64,000 bases of DNA from Chryseobacterium sp. MA9 (GTDB taxonomy: Bacteria > Bacteroidota > Bacteroidia > Flavobacteriales > Weeksellaceae), in NCBI RefSeq assembly GCF_024399315.1, contig NZ_CP075170.1:4216001-4280000 (forward strand), in the 5' to 3' direction. A program made the position numbers and the translations under genes. A model generated the notes under the pieces. That model worked only from the letters and a program-made list of their open reading frames with translations. It made no database searches and had not been told where the DNA came from. Shown here one piece after another: positions 50,317 to 58,557 of this stretch (positions are counted from its first letter, which is position 1; each line of letters begins with the position of its first letter).

Positions 50317-50330
50317 ATACAGGAGTTTTT
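50303..50330 (+). terminator. Terminator upstream of the AraC gene
   Basis: TCCTGTATT and AATACAGGA form a 9-bp stem with loop CTTA and a T run. It lies 170 nt after the GNAT gene, which suggests a short transcript in between. Confidence 0.8.
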
Positions 50331-50428
50331 GCGTCTATTTGGTAAAAATGAAAATTTTACACCTATTTCACTTTTAAATGAAATAAATTGTTATATTTAC
50401 TAAATAAAACAGGCTTATATATACTAGG

Positions 50429-51010
50429 ATGAAAATGTATGTTAAATTTGATTTCAATGCCCTTTGCAAGAAGGTATTGGACGAAAAACTTAAAGAACAC
50501 GGGCTGAAGTACAGATTGCTGAACTTCGGTGAAGTAGAATTTTATGAGCCCCTCACACAAGAACAACACAGTCTTTTTAAGAAAAATCTTGAAGATTATG
50601 GTATAGAAATCATAGAAAGTCAAAAGACTGCGTTGGTACAGAAAATAAAAGATGCTATCGTAGAACTGGTCTTTTCTGATGAGATCATACCGGTAAAAGC
50701 ATCCATATATATTTCTGAGAAACTGAATCACAGCTATGGATATCTTTCCAACCTATTTTCCGAAGTTGCTTATACATCTATTGAGAATTTTATTATTCTG
50801 CAAAAGATAGAGCACGCGAAAGCCCTGATCATAAGAAACAAACAAAGCCTTACAGAAATAGCCCATAAGCTGAATTATTCCAGTGTGGCGCATTTGAGCA
50901 CCCAGTTTAAAAATACAACAGGAATTACTCCCTCCCAATTTCAAAAGATTATTGGAAAACGAAGGAGAGCTCAAAACACGGTAATAAACCCTAAAATGCA
51001 GTATGAATAA
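50429..51010 (+). CDS. AraC-family regulator
   Basis: A 193-residue protein. The C-terminal domain has two HTH units: VKASIYISEKLNHSYGYLSNLFSEVAYTSIENFIILQKIEHAKALI and SLTEIAHKLNYSSVAHLSTQFKNTTGITPSQFQKI. The N-terminal 85 residues (FDFNALCKKVLDEKLKEHGL) lack the usual cupin; short forms of this kind are frequent in Chryseobacterium. It overlaps the receiver-domain gene by 8 nt, so the pair may act together. Confidence 0.85.
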   Translation: MKMYVKFDFNALCKKVLDEKLKEHGLKYRLLNFGEVEFYEPLTQEQHSLFKKNLEDYGIEIIESQKTALVQKIKDAIVELVFSDEIIPVKASIYISEKLNHSYGYLSNLFSEVAYTSIENFIILQKIEHAKALIIRNKQSLTEIAHKLNYSSVAHLSTQFKNTTGITPSQFQKIIGKRRRAQNTVINPKMQYE

Positions 51011-51449
51011 AGAATTTCTGAACGTAATAGTAGCAGATAACGATGAAAACACTTTGATTTTTTTTAAAAATATTTTGAAAGAGTTGAAAATCTCTATAAA
51101 AGTTCAATGCTTCTGTAACGGAAAAGATATGATGCTATATCTTAATAATGATGATGCCGTAGTTCCGGAAATTGTTTTCATCAAATATACTATCCCTGGA
51201 AAAGACAGCATGGAATGCCTGGAAGAAATTGAAGCAAATTCAAAATTCAATAACATGGTAACCACCATATTTTCGGAACCGATTCCGGAAAATGAAATTG
51301 AAGATATTTTTGTAAAAGGAGCCAATATTTTCATGAAAAAACCTGAGTCTTTTGAGAACCTGAAAAAGGTACTTACAGAAGTTATTACAATCAATTGGCA
51401 GTATCATACTTCAGGATTGAATAAAGATAATTTTATTCTAAAAGTGTGA
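51003..51449 (+). CDS. Pseudo-receiver (response-regulator-like) protein
   Basis: A 148-residue stand-alone CheY-like domain. The acidic pair is present (VIVADNDENTL), as are the switch Thr/Ser (TTIFSEP) and conserved Lys (IFMKKPES). At the phosphorylation site, PEIVFIKYTIPGKD, the Asp is replaced by Lys. It cannot be phosphorylated in the usual way and is probably an atypical receiver signalling through protein contact. It overlaps the AraC gene. Confidence 0.8.
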   Translation: MNKEFLNVIVADNDENTLIFFKNILKELKISIKVQCFCNGKDMMLYLNNDDAVVPEIVFIKYTIPGKDSMECLEEIEANSKFNNMVTTIFSEPIPENEIEDIFVKGANIFMKKPESFENLKKVLTEVITINWQYHTSGLNKDNFILKV

Positions 51450-52034
51450 TGAATAAAGGGATTGTTAATTTTGTATTAAGAAAATATTAATCGTATTTGA
51501 TGCATACTATTCACAAATAAGTGAAAATTTTATAACTAATAATTAAAATAATATAAAAAGGATCTGAATTAATATACTGACATTTGTAAAAGTAATCTGA
51601 GACACAAATTTCATTATACAGTAAAAGATACAGATGAATGAGAAGTAATTGTTTCTAAAAACAAAAATTATATAAATCACGATGTTAGTTAACAAAATGA
51701 ATTATACTAATTTTCCAATTTTAAAGCACAGAAGATCTTTAAACAAAACGGTACAATCATGAAAACTCAAAAGTAGTTGGAGATATTTTTATTCGTTTCA
51801 TTCCCTCATCTCCACCGAAACTCAGTTAGTTTTTATAATAAGCAAGTTGGAAAAAAATAATTCATTTTGTTTTTCATAATTTATTTTAATAGTTAAGGTT
51901 TTAGCTTATCCAGATCTTATATTGTTATATAGATATTTTCACACCACATCACAAAATATTAAGCCTTAACTATTAAATAAATTTTTTTGAACATATCAAA
52001 GTAATTTCTTCTAAATAACAGTTTTATAAGGGGG
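51450..52034. other. Long non-coding region with inverted repeats
   Basis: No convincing gene in about 585 nt. TTAATAGTTAAGG (51886) and CCTTAACTATTAA (51964) form a perfect 13-bp inverted repeat, and TGGAGAT (51779) pairs with ATCTCCA. A 26-codon ORF near 51682 (MLVNKMNYTNFPILKHRR...) is weak. A plus-strand terminator closes the region, so an unannotated transcript is possible. Confidence 0.45.
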
Positions 52035-52063
52035 CCGCAGGAAGTATTTTCTGCGGTTTTTTT
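52035..52063 (+). terminator. Plus-strand terminator before recG
   Basis: CCGCAG and CTGCGG form a stem followed by seven T on the plus strand. On the minus strand the hairpin is not followed by T, so it serves a plus-strand transcript, not recG. Confidence 0.78.
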
Positions 52064-54149
52064 ATGAAATTTTACTCCATTTGTTTTTTCCTTTGTAGTA
52101 TCTGATATAATAGTTTTTGATTATCAGATTATCAGGCCTGGACAGCATTGGATCAGCTTCCAGAATTTTTTCTACCGTATTTTTTGTCGTTTTGATGATC
52201 ACGGAATCATTAATAAGGTCTAATCTCTTAAAATCTACCACACCACTTTGCTGGGTACCCAGAATATCTCCCGGACCACGAAGCTGCATGTCTACTTCAG
52301 AAATTTTAAAGCCATCATTGGTTTCAGTCATGGTCGTGATACGTGTTCTGCTTTCCTTAGACAATTTATCTGAAGTCATCAGGATACAGTAACTCTGTTC
52401 AGCACCTCTTCCTACACGTCCTCTCAACTGATGCAGCTGTGAAAGTCCGAACCTTTCCGAACTTTCAATGACCATTACAGAAGCATTGGGGACATTTACT
52501 CCTACTTCAATTACTGTAGTTGCCACCATAATTTCAGCTTTTCCCGAAGCGAAATAAGCCATTGCAGCATCTTTCTCATCCGGTTTCATCTTCCCATGAA
52601 GCATGGTCACATTGTATTCTGAGAAATAATCCATGACATGTTCCAGACCTTCCACCAGATTTTTGTAATCTAAGGTTTCTGATTCCTCAATTAGCGGATA
52701 TACAAAATAGACCTGCCGGCCTTTCTTAATTTCATCTTTACAGAAATTATATACATACAGTCTGTCTTTTTCACGTCTGTGAGCAGTAATGATAGGCTTT
52801 CTTCCCACGGGCATTTCATCAATAACGGAGACATCCAGATCTGAATAAAAACTCATTGCCAGAGTCCTTGGAATAGGAGTAGCGGTCATCACCAGAATAT
52901 GAGGCGGAATTTTGTTTTTAGCCCAAAGTTTAGCACGCTGAGCAACTCCAAACCTATGCTGCTCATCAATGATTGCTAATCCCAGATTTTTAAATTTAAC
53001 CTTATCTTCCAAAACAGCATGTGTTCCTACCAAAATTGAAAGCATACCGTTTTCCAGTTCTTCATGTATAATTCTCCTTTCTGATGCTTTGGTAGAACCC
53101 GTCAGAATACGGATATTGATTCCGGTTTTTTCTAAGAGTTCTTTGATCCCGTTATAGTGCTGCTGGGCAAGAATTTCTGTTGGAGCCATCAAACAACTCT
53201 GAAAACCGTTGTCCATAGCAATAAGCATGGTTAACAATGCTACCATCGTTTTCCCTGATCCTACATCACCCTGTAAAAGCCTGTTCATCTGAATCGGCCT
53301 TTTCATATCAATACGGATTTCCTTTAATACTCTTTTCTGTGCATTGGTAAGCTCAAAAGGAAGGTGCTTTTCATAGAAATCATTGAAATGATCCCCAATA
53401 ATAGGGAAAGGGTTGCCATGAGACTGTGTTTTATGGTGAAGCTTTTTTAAGCCATACCCTAATTGAAAAAAAAATGATTCTTCAAATTTCAATCTGTAAT
53501 CAGCCTTATCAAAATGTTCTTTATCTTTTGGAAAATGAATATTCAGAAAAGCATGCTGTCTGGACATGAACTTAAAGGTTTTCATCAGGTATTCCGGAAA
53601 ATTCTCTTCAATAAGATTTGGAATTTCTTTGCAGATATTTCTCAGTGCATTCTGAAAAAATCTTTGACTTAATCCTCTTTTAGTCAGCTTTTCCGAACTC
53701 GGGTAAATAGGTTTAAGTCTTGTATCTCCTTCTTTATTTTCCTCAGCTTCTATTTCCGGATGCGGCATAGAAAACTGACGGTTGAAGACATTAATTTTCC
53801 CAAAAATATAAACCTCCTTGTTGATAGGAAGCTGCTCTTTCAGCCATTTTGAATACTGGAACCATACCAGATCCATACTGCCTGTTTCATCATTGAATTT
53901 TGCAGATAATCTTTTAGTCTTCCCAGTCTGGATTTCCTGAACATGAGTGATTCTTCCCCTTAATTGTATTTCCTGGCTGCTTTCTTCCTGAAGCTGAGAA
54001 ACAGTATAAATTTTACTTTTATCTAGATAGCGGATAGGGTAGAAGTTCAGCATATCTTCAACAGTGGTTAGGCCCAATACACTTTTAATGAGTTTGGCTC
54101 TTTCCGGACCTATTCCTTTTACGTATTCTATGGAGGTTTCGAGATTCAT
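52062..54149 (-). CDS. recG: ATP-dependent DNA helicase RecG
   Basis: A 695-residue helicase that reverses stalled forks and branch-migrates junctions. The wedge/OB domain (about 60-170) is followed by LLQGDVGSGKTMVALLTML (Walker A), IIDEQHRFGVAQR (DEQH), VMTATPIPRTLAM and VATTVIEVGVNVPNASVMVIE, then LRGRVGRG with the TRG-like end. Length is normal for the family. The thioredoxin gene lies upstream with a terminator between. Confidence 0.96.
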   Translation of the reverse strand: MNLETSIEYVKGIGPERAKLIKSVLGLTTVEDMLNFYPIRYLDKSKIYTVSQLQEESSQEIQLRGRITHVQEIQTGKTKRLSAKFNDETGSMDLVWFQYSKWLKEQLPINKEVYIFGKINVFNRQFSMPHPEIEAEENKEGDTRLKPIYPSSEKLTKRGLSQRFFQNALRNICKEIPNLIEENFPEYLMKTFKFMSRQHAFLNIHFPKDKEHFDKADYRLKFEESFFFQLGYGLKKLHHKTQSHGNPFPIIGDHFNDFYEKHLPFELTNAQKRVLKEIRIDMKRPIQMNRLLQGDVGSGKTMVALLTMLIAMDNGFQSCLMAPTEILAQQHYNGIKELLEKTGINIRILTGSTKASERRIIHEELENGMLSILVGTHAVLEDKVKFKNLGLAIIDEQHRFGVAQRAKLWAKNKIPPHILVMTATPIPRTLAMSFYSDLDVSVIDEMPVGRKPIITAHRREKDRLYVYNFCKDEIKKGRQVYFVYPLIEESETLDYKNLVEGLEHVMDYFSEYNVTMLHGKMKPDEKDAAMAYFASGKAEIMVATTVIEVGVNVPNASVMVIESSERFGLSQLHQLRGRVGRGAEQSYCILMTSDKLSKESRTRITTMTETNDGFKISEVDMQLRGPGDILGTQQSGVVDFKRLDLINDSVIIKTTKNTVEKILEADPMLSRPDNLIIKNYYIRYYKGKNKWSKIS

Positions 54150-54235
54150 TTTCAGGTTTCAGGATACGGGTTTTTGAATTTTTTGATCCTTATTTTTTGA
54201 CAAAAAAAATAAAGATTCGAATTTCGGTAAAATTA

Positions 54236-54266
54236 AAAAGACTTCCAAAAAATTGGAAGTCTGTAT
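54236..54266 (-). terminator. Terminator of the thioredoxin gene
   Basis: AGACTTCCA and TGGAAGTCT pair, with a T run on the minus strand after the stem. It separates the thioredoxin gene from recG. Confidence 0.8.
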
Positions 54267-54308
54267 GGTGAATTTTTATAATTAAAACCGAAAATCCGGA
54301 TCTATACA

Positions 54309-54842
54309 TTAATCTTTGATTTTAGATTTGAACTTTTTCTGGTAGTCTTCCCATTGTTCTCTGGTTTTAATTTTTTTGAACAAATCTTTTGAGATCAGTT
54401 CCAGATAGGGCTCCAGTTCTTTGGCCGATAATTCTCCCTGAAGAATGGTGATAGGATCTCCATGTTCATCCAGAAATACAGTACTTGGAACTGCGCCTAC
54501 ATTCATATACTGTGTAAACTCATGCAGTGAATTTTTTCCTTTTCTATGCTCGGTATTAGGGTTTGAAAATGTTCGTCCAAAGATTTCCATACTCTTTTTT
54601 TCTTCTGCATTAAACTTTACAGAATAATAATTCTCGTTCAGATTCTGAGCAATCACAGGATGTCCATAAGTTTTTTTGTCCATGATTTTGCATGGGCCAC
54701 ACCAGTCTGCATAAAAATCAATAAGTATTTTTTTAGGATTTTCCTTTTGAGCTTTTAAGGCTTCTTCAATGGTTATCCACTTTACCTGGGCAAAACTAAA
54801 ATTTAATAAAAATAAGAGTATTATGCTTAAAATTTTCTTCAT
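54309..54842 (-). CDS. Periplasmic thioredoxin-family protein
   Basis: A 177-residue protein. The signal peptide (MKKILSIILLFLLNFSFAQ) is followed by a thioredoxin fold with KILIDFYADWCGPCKIMDKKTYGHPV, a classical CGPC active site, and GAVPSTVFLDEHGDPI with the cis-Pro. It should reduce or exchange disulfides in the periplasm, like DUF255/DsbD-partner thioredoxins. Confidence 0.9.
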   Translation of the reverse strand: MKKILSIILLFLLNFSFAQVKWITIEEALKAQKENPKKILIDFYADWCGPCKIMDKKTYGHPVIAQNLNENYYSVKFNAEEKKSMEIFGRTFSNPNTEHRKGKNSLHEFTQYMNVGAVPSTVFLDEHGDPITILQGELSAKELEPYLELISKDLFKKIKTREQWEDYQKKFKSKIKD

Positions 54843-54883
54843 ATTGTGATATTTAGGTAAAAATAAGCATAATTACTTATTTT

Positions 54884-56395
54884 TTATTTTACATCTTGCA
54901 TTAATTTTTTCACGTACGGAGATATCAAAATTAATACCACTCCGGCAATTACCGCATATAAACCCAATTGTTTATATCCATCAGTATAAGTGATCAATTC
55001 ATCATAGTTGCTAGAACCTTTTTTTGCAGTAGCAAGACTGGCTCCGATAATCCCTGCAACATACTGTCCATAGGCCGAAGCAAGGAACCACATTCCCATC
55101 ATCATTCCCTGAAGATTCTTGGTAGAAAGTTTGGTCATGATGGATAATCCAATAGGAGAGAGACATAATTCTCCAAGAGTGATGATTAGCAATGCCAGTG
55201 TAAAGAAGTTCAGTGAAGTGATTCCCTGAAGATCAGCAAACAGACGGGTAGCAAATAAAACATAATATCCTAATCCTAAGAAAATAAATCCTAATCCGAA
55301 TTTAATAATAGTGTTGGGTTCAATTTTTCTTTTGTTCAGCCAGATCCAAAGAAGCCCGATCAATGGAGCCAGGAAAATAATGAAGAAAGCTCCCCCTGAG
55401 TTATTCACTCCATTTGGGTCTAATCCTAAAAGGTCTTTGTTTAGATTTTTAGCGGCAAAAATACTTAAAGAACCTCCACTTTGTTCATAGATTCCCCAGA
55501 ATATGATGGAGAAAATAATAAAAACCAGAGCTGCCCAAAGCTTTTTACGTTCTGAAGCTGTTACTTTGGACATTTCATAGAATAAATAGATTAAAGTTAA
55601 TGGCCCGATAGTCCACATAAAATAATCTGTATATTCTGTCTTAGCAACCATGGTCATAATGATAGGCACAAAAACTAAAGACAAAACGTATACTCCATAT
55701 TCTTTCCATTTTGGTATTGGAGCTGTTTTTTCTTCTGCTAGAGGATGTCCCGGCTGTAGACCAATAGTACCCAATGTTCTTTGAGTGAACACAAAGTTAA
55801 TCAAGCTTATTACCATTACTATCGAAGCCAGCCCGAAAGCAATATGCCATCTCATTTCTTCTGCAATAACATTATTTAGGAATTCTCCTTTACCAATAGC
55901 AATACACAAGTAACCTCCTAATAATGCCCCAAGATTAATCCCTGCATAGAAAAGCGAAAAGCCTGCATCAGCCCTTGAATCATTAGGTTTATAAAGTTGT
56001 CCCACCATAGATGAAATATTAGGTTTGAAGAAACCTGTACCTACTACTGTGAATGCTATTCCTAAGAAAAAGAATTTGTGAGGATCTGTGGCAAGAATTA
56101 AACTTCCTACGATCATTAGGAGACCACCCCAGAACAGGGATTTTCTGAATCCTAAAATTTTATCGGCAAAAAGACCTCCTATAAAAGTAAAGGCATATAC
56201 GAAGGCCTGGGTCGCACCATATTGAAGGTTGGCTTCTTTTTCATGGAAATTAAGCTGTGAGATCATAAAGAAAACCAGCATTCCACGCATTCCATAGAAA
56301 CAAAAGCGTTCCCACATTTCAGAGAAAAACAGGCTCCAGATTTGTCTGGGATACTTTCCTTTGAAATTTTGTATTTCATCTAAAGTTAAGCTCAT
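54884..56395 (-). CDS. POT-family peptide:H+ symporter 1
   Basis: A 503-residue MFS transporter with about 14 helices. IWSLFFSEMWERFCFYGMRGMLVFF carries the ExxER motif of POT proteins, and FFKPNISSMVGQLY and FSLFYAGINLGALLGG are the family PTR signatures. It imports di- and tripeptides with protons at the inner membrane. First of three POT genes on the minus strand, each with its own terminator or spacer, so they are separate units. Confidence 0.92.
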   Translation of the reverse strand: MSLTLDEIQNFKGKYPRQIWSLFFSEMWERFCFYGMRGMLVFFMISQLNFHEKEANLQYGATQAFVYAFTFIGGLFADKILGFRKSLFWGGLLMIVGSLILATDPHKFFFLGIAFTVVGTGFFKPNISSMVGQLYKPNDSRADAGFSLFYAGINLGALLGGYLCIAIGKGEFLNNVIAEEMRWHIAFGLASIVMVISLINFVFTQRTLGTIGLQPGHPLAEEKTAPIPKWKEYGVYVLSLVFVPIIMTMVAKTEYTDYFMWTIGPLTLIYLFYEMSKVTASERKKLWAALVFIIFSIIFWGIYEQSGGSLSIFAAKNLNKDLLGLDPNGVNNSGGAFFIIFLAPLIGLLWIWLNKRKIEPNTIIKFGLGFIFLGLGYYVLFATRLFADLQGITSLNFFTLALLIITLGELCLSPIGLSIMTKLSTKNLQGMMMGMWFLASAYGQYVAGIIGASLATAKKGSSNYDELITYTDGYKQLGLYAVIAGVVLILISPYVKKLMQDVK

Positions 56396-56420
56396 AATGA
56401 TATATGATTAAGTTCTAATT

Positions 56421-56587
56421 AAGGGTTTTTATTTTTCTGATCCAGTTCAAAACAGATTCTGTCCTGATCAATAATTTGTTTTAATTCTTCTTCTTTGGGG
56501 AGGTACAGCAGGTATTTGCTGGTAAATAAATTGTTTTTATCATTTTGAGTGGGAAAATTTTGTGATGGATCCGACTCAATTTGTGAT
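56421..56587 (-). pseudogene. Remnant of a DUF1016/PDDEXK-type nuclease C-terminus
   Basis: A minus-strand frame without a good start ends NNLFTSKYLLYLPKEEELKQ, then about 18 residues and a stop. The YLLYLPKEEELKQ part resembles the C-terminal end of DUF1016 (YhcG-like) nucleases (YQLYLPxKEELxxxI). The rest of the gene is absent and an in-frame stop lies upstream. It lies between POT genes 1 and 2. Confidence 0.4.
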
Positions 56588-56620
56588 GAAATGCTTCACA
56601 TATTTCCATCATACGAAAAT

Positions 56621-56650
56621 AAAAAAAACCTCTGACTTAGCAGAGGTTTT
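56621..56650. terminator. Terminator of POT gene 2
   Basis: AAACCTCTG and CAGAGGTTT form a symmetric stem with A and T runs on both sides; it directly follows the minus-strand POT gene 2. Confidence 0.82.
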
Positions 56651-56670
56651 ATTATATTTTGTTGATACAA

Positions 56671-58425
56671 TTAGTTCACACCGTGCATCATTTTCTTTAA
56701 GATAGGTGAAATTAAACCTAAAATTACAGAAGCAATACCACAAAGTACTACGAATACCATGAAGAATTCGAATAGATTGTGGATTTCAAATCCTACAAAA
56801 GTTGGGTTGTGTAATGGAAGCTGAGCCTTATCAAAAGCAGCTACCTGATCAGCTGTCAGCGTTACTTTTTTATCCAGAACATCCTGTAGATTAACTCCCA
56901 ATTCTTCAGCTTTCTTGAATTTATCACCTGTTGCAGGGATAAGTGCTCCTAATGAACCTGCCAATGCATAACCAGCAGCGTTAGAAATGAAGAAAACACC
57001 GTATAGTAATGAAGCAAATCTTTTTGGAGCAAGCTTACCAACCAATGATAAACCAATTGGAGAAAGACAAAGCTCACCACAAGTCTGGATGAAATATAAT
57101 AACATTAACCATTTAATCGCTAATAATCCTGAGCTTCCAAGATCTTTTACATTGTGTGCAATGATGAAATAAGAAAGAGCGATTAATGCCAATCCCATTG
57201 CTTGTTTGAATGGAGATACCGGTTCTTTTCCTTTTGCTCTTAGTTTATCCCAGCACAAACTGAAAGGAACAGCTAATAGAACTACGAAAATCCCGTTAAA
57301 GATCTGAACCATTGAAGGAGGCATATTCCATCCGAAAATGTTTCTGTCTGTCTGGTTATCTGCGATAAATGTTAACGACGATCCAGCCTGTTCAAATGCG
57401 GCCCAGAAGAAAATAATAAAGAATGAAACGATATAAATTACCCAGATTCTTTGTCTCTCAATCTTGTTTTCAGCAGAGGACATAATCAGGAATGCTAGGG
57501 AAATACCTGCTGCATAGATGAATGGGTAGATAATTCCTTTAATCATTTGCCCCATTTCCACTGAATTGAACCCAAGTTCTCCTACAAGTAAATATCTGAA
57601 TACAAAGAATAGAGCAACAAATATACCTACAGTAATTCCTAAGGACATCCCTGAGAATTTTGCTGTTTGAGTTTCTCCTTCTTCGAAGTCAGCACTTGTA
57701 TTGTTTTTTGGTAATCCTCCGATAGGTCTTCCTTCAGGGGTTACTACATATTTGTTTTTAAGGATAAAGAATGTTATTGTCCCGATTATCATCGCAATAG
57801 AAGCTGCTAAGAACCCCCATTTGAAAGCGAAGATATCTCTTACTCCGGTCGCAGCATCTTTTACGTCTCCTACGTATGGACAGATAAACTGACCCAAGAA
57901 TGCTCCAATGTTGATCCCCATATAGAAAATGGTGAAAGCAGAATCCAGTTTAGATTTTTCCTGCTTTGGATAAAGACTTCCCACCATTGAGGAAATATTC
58001 GGTTTGAAGAATCCATTACCAAAAATGATAACGAATAATGCCAGCCACATAATCAGTTTAGCACTTCCAATGTCTGCTGAGAAAGTTGAAGCACTGATAA
58101 ATAATAAAAACTGGCCAATAGCCATTAATGATCCACCAATGATGATAGCGAATCTGTTTCCGATATACTTATCAGCAATAAATCCTCCTAAAAGAGGTGT
58201 TAAATAACATAACGCTAGAAATCCACCATAGATGATTGCAGCATCAGCTTCTTTTATTAATAAGGAATTTACCATGAAGAGCGTCAAAAGTGCTCTCATC
58301 CCATAAAAGTTGAAACGCTCCCACATTTCTGTTCCGAAAAGAACCCATAATCCTTTAGGATGCCTGGAATTCTTATTCTCTACAAATTCATCCGGTTTCG
58401 GACTCAATGCTTCAATATTATCCAT
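56671..58425 (-). CDS. POT-family peptide:H+ symporter 2
   Basis: A 584-residue POT transporter. GLWVLFGTEMWERFNFYGMRALLTLFMVN has ExxER; FFKPNISSMVGSLYP and FTIFYMGINIGAFLGQFICPYVG are the signatures. It has an insertion near the C-terminus (GDKFKKAEELGVNLQDVLDKKVTL) between the last helices that the first paralogue lacks. Confidence 0.92.
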   Translation of the reverse strand: MDNIEALSPKPDEFVENKNSRHPKGLWVLFGTEMWERFNFYGMRALLTLFMVNSLLIKEADAAIIYGGFLALCYLTPLLGGFIADKYIGNRFAIIIGGSLMAIGQFLLFISASTFSADIGSAKLIMWLALFVIIFGNGFFKPNISSMVGSLYPKQEKSKLDSAFTIFYMGINIGAFLGQFICPYVGDVKDAATGVRDIFAFKWGFLAASIAMIIGTITFFILKNKYVVTPEGRPIGGLPKNNTSADFEEGETQTAKFSGMSLGITVGIFVALFFVFRYLLVGELGFNSVEMGQMIKGIIYPFIYAAGISLAFLIMSSAENKIERQRIWVIYIVSFFIIFFWAAFEQAGSSLTFIADNQTDRNIFGWNMPPSMVQIFNGIFVVLLAVPFSLCWDKLRAKGKEPVSPFKQAMGLALIALSYFIIAHNVKDLGSSGLLAIKWLMLLYFIQTCGELCLSPIGLSLVGKLAPKRFASLLYGVFFISNAAGYALAGSLGALIPATGDKFKKAEELGVNLQDVLDKKVTLTADQVAAFDKAQLPLHNPTFVGFEIHNLFEFFMVFVVLCGIASVILGLISPILKKMMHGVN

Positions 58426-58504
58426 TTCTATTGTTAATTTTTGTTAAGACTGACAAATATAGTTTATTTTGGGTTTTTGGCAAGGTTTTAATTTTATTTT
58501 TAAA

Positions 58505-58536
58505 TAAAAAAGCTGCGGAATAGTTCCGCAGCTTTC
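58505..58536. terminator. Terminator of POT gene 3
   Basis: AGCTGCGGAA and TTCCGCAGCT form a perfect 10-bp stem with loop TAG, with T on the minus-strand side. Confidence 0.85.
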
Positions 58537-58557
58537 TAATCTTTATCATATCAAGGA

